Shown piece after piece: positions 51,634 through 56,775 of a stretch of 56,775 nt of DNA (positions are counted from its first letter, which is position 1; each line of letters opens with the position of its first letter). This stretch comes from JBCCJA01 sp039045975 (lineage in GTDB: Bacteria; Planctomycetota; Planctomycetia; Planctomycetales; Planctomycetaceae). The stretch is from assembly GCA_039045975.1 (NCBI GenBank), contig JBCCJA010000022.1, positions 1 through 56,775 of the forward strand, written 5' to 3'. The position numbers were made by a program, and so were the translations under genes. A model generated the notes under the pieces. It made no database searches. It had not been told where the DNA came from and was given only the letters and a program-made list of their open reading frames with translations.

Positions 51634-52809
51634 CTACTCGGTCAGCACGATCGGCAGCAGGCGGGCGATCTGGCGGTAAGCGGCGATCAGCTGGGCGGTG
51701 TTGTCGGCGTGGATGTGCACGCCGCCGGTCTCTTCGGCGACCTTCTTCATCAGCGTCTTGTCGGCCTCGACGCTGAAGGTGATCGTGTAGACGTTGATGC
51801 CCTCGGCGGCGGCGTCTTTGGCGACCTTGACCGGGTCGACGCCGCGGTTGTGGATGCCGTCGGTCATCAGCACGATCGTCTTCGCGTTGTCGGCCTTCGT
51901 GCCGGAGCCGGTGACGGCGGCCATGCCCTTCCGCAGCCCGACGCCGATCGCGGTGTCGCCGGCGACCTCGTACCGGTTCATCGCGGCGAGCGCGTCGGTG
52001 ATCTTCGTGTAGTTGCCGGTCGCGCGGACGCGGATGTCGGCCTCGGAGTTGTCGACCTCGAAGCCGGGCTTATCGAGGTCACAGTCGTACTTCCAAGGCC
52101 CGCTGTACGTGGCGAGCGCGACCTTCTCGGTCAGCGGCGTGTTGCCGAGCTCGTCCAGGAAGACCTGGATCGCCCGCGCCAGCGACGCGAACCGCGAGTC
52201 GGGCGAGAGTTCGTCGCACATCGAGGTCTGGGTCGATTTGCCGCCCGACTCGACCCGCCGCATCGAGCCTGAGCGGTCGATGACGAGGCAGATGTCGCGA
52301 CTGATCTGTTTGGCGGTCGCGACCTGGACCGGCTCGAACGACGAGACGCCGAGGACGTTCGCGAAGATCAGCGGCACGGGCCCGTCGGCCGACCCGGAGG
52401 TCCGGCCGGCGTTGATACGGACGGCGTTCGGACGGCCGGTGACGTTCGCGGAGAACTTCCGTCGGCCGCCGGTTTCCGGGACGTCGGCGATGCCGAACTC
52501 GATGTCGGAATCGGCGAGCGTGAGCGGTTTGCCGCCGACGGTGTTCCCGGCGGCGACCTGCTGGATCGCGGCCCGGGTCTCGGCGGCGGTCTTGCCGAGC
52601 GCGAGCATCTTCGCGCCGGCGCGGGCCGACGCGTCGGTCGCGATCCGCATCTCGGTCGTGACGAGCTGCATCCACGCGATGTCGACCGCGAACGCCGCCA
52701 TCGCGACGAGCACAGGGACGAGGACGATCAACAGCGGGATGATCGCGCCGCGTCGGCGCGACGGACGGGCGGAACGCGGGCGGCGGGCCGGGGCGGCGGC
52801 TGCGGTCAC
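51634..52809 (-). CDS. TadG-like protein with vWA domain (cassette 2)
   Basis: A 391-residue paralogue of 48517-49782. The start is a GTG at 52809 that overlaps the TadE stop (GTGA), mirroring cassette 1. It has an Arg-rich lead (SRRRGAIIPLL), a membrane helix (VLVPVLVAMAAFAVDIAW), and a vWA domain with the MIDAS DRSGSMRRV and LMTDGIHN. The N-terminus lacks the repeat-encoded segment of cassette 1, so it serves as the uninterrupted reference. Likely anchored with its vWA domain outside. Confidence 0.87.
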   Translation of the reverse strand: MTAAAAPARRPRSARPSRRRGAIIPLLIVLVPVLVAMAAFAVDIAWMQLVTTEMRIATDASARAGAKMLALGKTAAETRAAIQQVAAGNTVGGKPLTLADSDIEFGIADVPETGGRRKFSANVTGRPNAVRINAGRTSGSADGPVPLIFANVLGVSSFEPVQVATAKQISRDICLVIDRSGSMRRVESGGKSTQTSMCDELSPDSRFASLARAIQVFLDELGNTPLTEKVALATYSGPWKYDCDLDKPGFEVDNSEADIRVRATGNYTKITDALAAMNRYEVAGDTAIGVGLRKGMAAVTGSGTKADNAKTIVLMTDGIHNRGVDPVKVAKDAAAEGINVYTITFSVEADKTLMKKVAEETGGVHIHADNTAQLIAAYRQIARLLPIVLTE

Positions 52810-53234
52810 GGGTTCTCCTTCAGGAACGTGACGCCGGCCGAGAGCGTTTTGCCGGCGTAGAAGGGCGTGGTGAGCAGTCCGTTCGTCGCGGCCGGGGCCG
52901 AAACGGTGACCTGGAACGGGTCGCCCTCCGGCAGCGACGTGAAGTTGCCGGGCGAGATGCTGACGGTCGCGCCCTCGACGCGGCGGGCGTTCAGGATTGC
53001 CTGAACGACCTTCTTCGCCTCGGCCGGGGTCGCGTTCGGGCGGACGAGGGTGTGTGCCCCCTCGTACGCGGCGATCGAAAGCGACTGCTTCAGAAACATC
53101 ATCGTGCAGGCTTCGATCATCCCGAACGTGAGCACCAGCAGGACGGGCAGGCAGACGGCGAACTCGACGGCGGCGACCCCGTCGCGGCGGCCGCAGGCGG
53201 ATCGAGGGTATTGTTCGCGGGCAGAGGCGGTCAT
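52806..53234 (-). CDS. TadE-like protein (cassette 2, first gene)
   Basis: A 142-residue TadE-type protein: short lead, RDGVAAVEFAVCLP with the conserved Glu, a hydrophobic helix, and FLKQSLSIAAYEGAHTLVRP. It is the first gene of cassette 2 and 48 bp after the HAMP-like gene's stop. High similarity to 49779-50201 along the whole length supports a whole-cassette duplication. Confidence 0.85.
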   Translation of the reverse strand: MTASAREQYPRSACGRRDGVAAVEFAVCLPVLLVLTFGMIEACTMMFLKQSLSIAAYEGAHTLVRPNATPAEAKKVVQAILNARRVEGATVSISPGNFTSLPEGDPFQVTVSAPAATNGLLTTPFYAGKTLSAGVTFLKENP

Positions 53235-53283
53235 CGCTGCGGAAGTGCGAGAGTCTTGTGAATGTGTGCGGGGCCGGGCGGTC

Positions 53284-53883
53284 TCAGTCGACGGCTTCGG
53301 CGCCTTCCGTGACGGCCGCGGTGACGACGGTCGCGTCGAGGGCCCCGGGCGGGACGGTGTCGGCGGCGGCGACTTCTTCCGCGACGGCCCACGCGGCCGC
53401 GGCGGCGTCGCTGGCCGCCTTCTTGCGGGAGACCTCTTCGACGGCGGCGTCGCCGAGGCGGCGTTCGAGTTCCTCGACGCGGGCGATCACGCCGTTGAGG
53501 GACTCGGCGTAGTCGTTCCAGAAGTCGCCGCGGCGGAGCGCGATCGGCTTCGGCGTCTGCCCGGCCGCGAGGGTCTCGGTGACGTTCCGGAACCGCTTCA
53601 TCGGGCCGGCGAAGCGGTGTGACAGCTTGATCGAGTCCCACACGAAGACCGGCACCAGCGACGCGAGCACGAGCAGCAGCGGGCCGTAGGTCTGCCACGC
53701 GGTCGCGAGGTGAGCCGACAGCGGGCGGAACGGGTCGGTGATCGCCGAGATCGCCAGCGTCAGTCCGACCGCGAGCGACACGAATAACGCCCAGTGCGTC
53801 GTCAAACGGCGGGCGAGCGCCCCCTGCACAGGCCGGTCGACGAGCTTCAGCCCGCGGAACGACTTCTTCTTCAGACGGAACAT
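53284..53883 (-). CDS. Two-helix membrane protein with HAMP-like domain
   Basis: A 199-residue product from the ATG at 53883 (MFRLKKKSFRGLKLV); a longer frame adds a non-homologous lead. Two hydrophobic helices (WALFVSLAVGLTLAISAI and YGPLLLVLASLVPVFVW) flank a short loop, followed by FAGPMKRFRNVTETLAAGQT and LRRGDFWNDYAESLNGVI, a HAMP-like linker, then a coiled coil (VEELERRLGDAAVEEV) and an Ala/Val-rich end. No kinase or methylation domain is present. It leads the TadE-vWA cassettes on the same strand, so it may sense or organise that system. Confidence 0.75.
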   Translation of the reverse strand: MFRLKKKSFRGLKLVDRPVQGALARRLTTHWALFVSLAVGLTLAISAITDPFRPLSAHLATAWQTYGPLLLVLASLVPVFVWDSIKLSHRFAGPMKRFRNVTETLAAGQTPKPIALRRGDFWNDYAESLNGVIARVEELERRLGDAAVEEVSRKKAASDAAAAAWAVAEEVAAADTVPPGALDATVVTAAVTEGAEAVD

Positions 53884-54035
53884 GGCGCGGTCCGGTCGAT
53901 CGGTAGGTGATCCACCCGACCGTATGTCATGCCCGGGCGGCGGTCGGACCGAGGTGCACACCTCGGGACCGATCACGGCCGGTCGCGGCGTTCGTCGCGG
54001 TCACGCCGGTCGTGCCGACCCGCGGGCCGTCTCCG

Positions 54036-54872
54036 TCAGCGGCGGAGGCCGGCGCGGAGCAGGAACGCGTCGCCGGAGGAGAACTCGCCGACCTCGCTGT
54101 CGAACTCGGTCTCGCGGCCGAAGACATAGCCCGCCTCGACCCGCCAGCTCATCCCGCCGCGGGCCTTCGCGGCCCGCTCCAGGCCGAGCAAGAGGCGGAA
54201 GTCACGCAGGACGAGTTCGTCGCTGGAGCCGTCGGCCCGCTCGACCTGCCACTGCCCGCCGCCGAACTCGCCGCCGACGTAGCCCCAGACGTCGTGGCCG
54301 GACCCGCAGTAGTAGCGGTGCTTGTACCGCGGACGCGGGAAGACGAGTTCGAACACGTCGTGCGGCGTCGGCGTGTAGGTCAGCCCGACCGCCGGGAGGA
54401 CCGGCACGTCGTCCCGGTCGAGATAGACGACGCCGAGCACCAGCGACAGCCACTCGTTGACCTGACCGATCGCCAAGGCCCGCCCGGTCACGCGCAGCGC
54501 GTCGACGTCGACGTCCTCGAAGTCGGAGAAGATCCCCGGCGTGATCGCCAGTTGGTACGACCAGTCGTCGTTCCACTGGTCGCGGAACATCAGGTCGAGC
54601 GTCACGCCGTACAGAGTTTCGGGCACGTCGACGCCCGCAGGCGCGTCGAGGAACCGCACGTCGAGGCCGGTCGAGACGATGAACCGCGGGTCGACCGGGG
54701 CGAGGAACCCGGTCGTGACCGCCAACTCCGTGACGCCGAAGTCGTCGCCGAAGATGGTCGTCGCCGACGTGTCGAGCCGGCCGAGGACGACCGGCGGCAT
54801 CTGCTCCCAACCGGGCAGCGGTTCGGCGGCGGCGGGTCCGGCCAACACGGCCGCTAACAAGAGAACACGCAT
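54036..54872 (-). CDS. Outer-membrane beta-barrel-like protein
   Basis: A 278-residue protein with a short signal (MRVLLLAAVLAGPAAAEPLP); start at the ATG at 54872. The rest alternates polar and hydrophobic residues in short stretches with many Asp, Arg and aromatic ends, such as VTLDLMFRDQWNDDWSYQLA and VFELVFPRPRYKHRYYCGSG, consistent with a beta-barrel or surface protein (a DUF6268-like or DUF3187-like planctomycete family is possible). It ends with FLLRAGLRR, close to the Phe/Trp-type barrel terminus. Function unknown. Confidence 0.6.
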   Translation of the reverse strand: MRVLLLAAVLAGPAAAEPLPGWEQMPPVVLGRLDTSATTIFGDDFGVTELAVTTGFLAPVDPRFIVSTGLDVRFLDAPAGVDVPETLYGVTLDLMFRDQWNDDWSYQLAITPGIFSDFEDVDVDALRVTGRALAIGQVNEWLSLVLGVVYLDRDDVPVLPAVGLTYTPTPHDVFELVFPRPRYKHRYYCGSGHDVWGYVGGEFGGGQWQVERADGSSDELVLRDFRLLLGLERAAKARGGMSWRVEAGYVFGRETEFDSEVGEFSSGDAFLLRAGLRR

Positions 54873-54933
54873 GCGTCGCCGCCGGCCGTAAGGGGAATGA
54901 CCGGCGGTCCTTAGCACGGACGGTACGGGCCGG

Positions 54934-55509
54934 TCAAAAGAAGTTATCGGCCTCGACGTCGTCGAAGACCGGCGGCGTTTCTTCGGCTCCGTCGTCGGTC
55001 GGCGGCTCGGGACCGGCCGACGCGATCCGGCCGACGAACTCGATGCCGTACTCGAAAAATCCCTCGTGCACCTTCCGCTTCCGCACGACACGGCCGCGGA
55101 CCACCATGCGGCCGGCAGGCGTCGACAGGTCGAGCAGCAGCCGCGGGCCGACGCGCTCGCCCGTCGCGAGGAGACTCACGCCCTGAGCGGAAACGTTCCG
55201 GACCCAGACCCGTTCCGACCCGTCGGCATCGATCGTGTCACCCGGGCCCCAGACCGCATTGACGGCCTTCCGGCAGACGCGTCGCTCACAGCGTCGACGC
55301 GACCGCCGCGGCGGACCGATCCAGGTCGACCAGTCGTCGAGCATCGTCGCGACCCGCCAGGCGGACGGATCGAGGGCGGCGGGCGGCTGAGTCGCGTTCA
55401 ACTTAAGACCGTCGAAGAAAGGCGAGCCTTCGACGGTAGGTCGCCGGAGTGCGGCGGCTGGGAAATGCCGAGTTTTTGCGGCGTATACCGCGGTCTTTAA
55501 GCCGCTCAA
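54934..55509 (-). CDS. PilZ-domain protein 1
   Basis: A protein of up to 191 residues, with the start uncertain (non-ATG candidates at 55509 and 55401). The core (RRSRRRCERRVCRKAVNAV, VWVRNVSAQGVSLLATG, VVRKRKVHEGFFEYGIEFVG) is a PilZ-type barrel, which in other bacteria binds cyclic di-GMP. The first part of the RxxxR motif is present as an Arg run, and the NxSxxG motif as NVSAQG. It is paralogous to 55819-56301. A repeat region separates the two. Confidence 0.7.
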   Translation of the reverse strand: MSGLKTAVYAAKTRHFPAAALRRPTVEGSPFFDGLKLNATQPPAALDPSAWRVATMLDDWSTWIGPPRRSRRRCERRVCRKAVNAVWGPGDTIDADGSERVWVRNVSAQGVSLLATGERVGPRLLLDLSTPAGRMVVRGRVVRKRKVHEGFFEYGIEFVGRIASAGPEPPTDDGAEETPPVFDDVEADNFF

Positions 55510-55818
55510 GCGGCATCGAAAAGCAGGCGAAGGCCGACTGAACGCGGTTTCGCCGGGTTGAAAACAGCAGTGAAAAAGCCCGCGGCGCTAGCCGTGGGAG
55601 AACTAGGCTGTGTCTGAAAAGTCGTTGGGCAGGCCACCGCCTGCCGAATTTCCGGTGATCGCCGACATCACCTACGCTCGAAATACGGCAGGCGGGGGCC
55701 TGCCCTACAGATCGCCGAAAATTTTCCGATAGAACCTAGCCCGCAGCGTGAGCCGTGGCCTTGAATCTCGTCGTGTAACGCCCGCCGGGCGCGGTGCCGG
55801 CTGATATCGCGATCGCTT
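55510..55818. repeat. Composite repeat region between PilZ genes
   Basis: No gene is supported in this 309-bp stretch. Direct copies of an AGCCCGC..GC..AGCCGTGG repeat at 55577-55597 and 55738-55758 flank an inverted pair at 55627-55646 and 55686-55705 (GGGCAGGCCACCGCC with GGCGGGGGCCTGCCC). The arms recall the palindromes at 42974 and 47956. The nested arrangement suggests successive insertions of one element into another. Confidence 0.75.
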
Positions 55819-56301
55819 CTATTCCCAGAAGTCTTCGCAGAAGGCCGCCACCGTTTCGGGGTCGAGAGTAACCGGCACCGGGGTCCGAAGATCGCCCGCC
55901 GAATCGCGACCGGACTGCGGATAAGCCGCCCGGCCGACGAACCGCACGCCGTGATCGAAAAAGCGGTTGTGGACTTCTCTGCGGCGGACGAGCTCGCCGC
56001 GAAAGCGCGTCCGTCTCGTCGCGTGTGGCATCTCGAAGATGACGTGCGGCAGCTCGATCAGTTCGTTGCAGAGGAACGCCATCCCGGCCTCGGAAACGTC
56101 CCGCATCCAGATCCGCTGCCGGTCGATCTGTACGTCCCAGTCAGCGTCGGCGAAAGCGGCCTCCAGCACGATACGGCAGGGCCTGCGGAGGTATTTCCGT
56201 TGAATCCCGTAGGTGTCGGCAAACTTCGCGTCCCAACGGGCCAAAATGTCGACGACCCGCCAGGCCGCGTCGTCCATAAGAGTTTCGAGCATCGCTCCCA
56301 C
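55819..56301 (-). CDS. PilZ-domain protein 2
   Basis: A 160-residue protein (start GTG at 56301; ATG at 56292 is also possible). It has LETLMDDAAWRVVDILARWD, then RKYLRRPCRIVLEAAF, then MRDVSEAGMAFL (the D-x-S-x-x-G form of the PilZ motif) and LVRRREVHNRFFDHGVRFVG. Relation to PilZ protein 1 is clear at the AWRV start and VRRREVHNRFF segment. The Arg and NxSxxG residues for c-di-GMP are partly conserved, so binding is uncertain. The end is acidic and aromatic (CEDFWE). Confidence 0.72.
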   Translation of the reverse strand: MGAMLETLMDDAAWRVVDILARWDAKFADTYGIQRKYLRRPCRIVLEAAFADADWDVQIDRQRIWMRDVSEAGMAFLCNELIELPHVIFEMPHATRRTRFRGELVRRREVHNRFFDHGVRFVGRAAYPQSGRDSAGDLRTPVPVTLDPETVAAFCEDFWE

Positions 56302-56537
56302 CGAGTCCTGTGGCTGGCCGGCCCCGACTTCAAGGCGTGGCTATTCCCACAAACAGTGTCGCCATGACTGTCTCCGAAGCTGAGGCGAATCACTCGGCCG
56401 GGAGTCGGTGCGTGCCGAAAAAATGTGAGACAGCTCGCAGATCCGATCCAAAGTTCGTCGGCCATAGATTGCGGTTCCGAACTGCCGCATGTACCGTTTT
56501 CGGCTCAAATTTTGGCGGTTTCCGAATCGAGAGCGTG

Positions 56538-56717
56538 ATGCCCAAAGTCGAACGTGCCCGCGAGCTGACCCGTCGGCGGTCGCGGAAAGCGAAGCTGAAG
56601 AAATACCGGGCGCAGTACGCCGCCGCGAAGACCGACGCCGAGCGGGACGAGATCGCCGCGAAGGTCCGCCGCATAAGCCCCTTCGCCGTCCTCGGCGAAG
56701 AAGCCGAAGCGAAATAA
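56538..56717 (+). CDS. 59-residue basic coiled protein (DUF6800-like)
   Basis: A 59-residue gene from the ATG at 56538: KVERARELTRRRSRKAKLKK then a helical EIAAKVRRISPFAV tail. The ERARELTRRRxRKxKL pattern recurs in short planctomycete proteins (possibly the DUF6800 family; I am not certain of the number). Function unknown; strong basic and amphipathic character suggests RNA or ribosome binding. Its stop lies near the window edge, 9 bp before a partial TTTAGCC repeat. Confidence 0.6.
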   Translation: MPKVERARELTRRRSRKAKLKKYRAQYAAAKTDAERDEIAAKVRRISPFAVLGEEAEAK

Positions 56718-56719
56718 CC

Positions 56720-56775
56720 CGTTTAGCCGTGGCCGGGGGGGGGGGGGCGCCCGACCCCCCCCCCACCCCCGCCCG
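56720..56775. repeat. Partial TTTAGCC repeat and G/C homopolymer end
   Basis: GTTTAGCCGTGGCCGG begins a copy of the TTTAGCC palindrome, then the sequence becomes a run of G, a short break, and runs of C to the window end. Either a very simple hairpin (G run with C run) or an assembly or sequencing artefact. Confidence 0.5.

Overview
The window looks like chromosomal DNA of a high-GC planctomycete (Planctomycetota). The signs are a sulfatase, two Uma2-family proteins, Lys/Ala/Pro-rich and Arg/Gly-rich protein tails, many secreted TPR and NHL proteins, a lone PilZ pair, short basic proteins, and gaps filled with palindromic repeats. I count about 54 protein genes, mostly on the minus strand. 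I see no rRNA, tRNA, CRISPR array, prophage or complete insertion sequence. Placement is from gene content only; genus cannot be fixed from the sequence by eye.

Layout. 188-5391: molybdenum cofactor genes (a moaC-moaB fusion and moeA), a secreted NHL protein, a zinc-ribbon membrane protein and yebC. 5421-14171: a large TPR protein, a degenerate endonuclease III-fold protein with a histone-H1-like tail, then rbfA, infB and nusA (transcribed nusA to infB to rbfA). 14570-16673: a second TPR protein and a Uma2 protein on the plus strand. 16674-22100: fatty acid and phospholipid genes transcribed rpmF-plsX-fabD-acpP-fabF, ending in a ketosynthase paralogue that has lost all three catalytic residues. 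22248-30903: small zinc and basic proteins, a methyltransferase/MBL pair, an AAC(6')-like acetyltransferase, gnd, a second Uma2 protein, a sulfatase and a divergent PfkB kinase. 31144-38188: rho with a secreted STN-like gene behind it, then SDR-pabB-pabA-thioredoxin/YHS. 38597-41281 (plus strand): arsR, carA, ndk, ridA. 41399-46810: a REP-associated tyrosine transposase between two copies of its likely REP palindrome, then a glycosyltransferase/methyltransferase operon; pyrF is divergent. 48081-53883: two tandem copies of a TadE - vWA/TadG - TadE cassette led by a HAMP-like membrane protein. 54036-56717: an outer-membrane-like protein, two PilZ paralogues and a short basic protein.

Repeats are the unusual layer. 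There are at least four families of intergenic palindromes, one paired with its likely transposase gene. A 104-bp element with inverted ends occurs twice at about 93% identity. One copy sits between infB and rbfA. The other lies in frame inside the vWA gene and encodes about 35 residues of its N-terminus. Another palindrome supplies the first codons of the gene after rho, and a third supplies the end of a glycosyltransferase gene. Repeat insertion appears to be reshaping protein ends here.

Together the genes serve translation and transcription (nusA, infB, rbfA, rho, rpmF), membrane lipid supply (plsX, fabD, acpP, fabF), cofactors (Moco, folate), pyrimidines and nucleotides (carA, pyrF, ndk) and the cell surface (glycosyltransferases, TadE/TadG, outer membrane protein).
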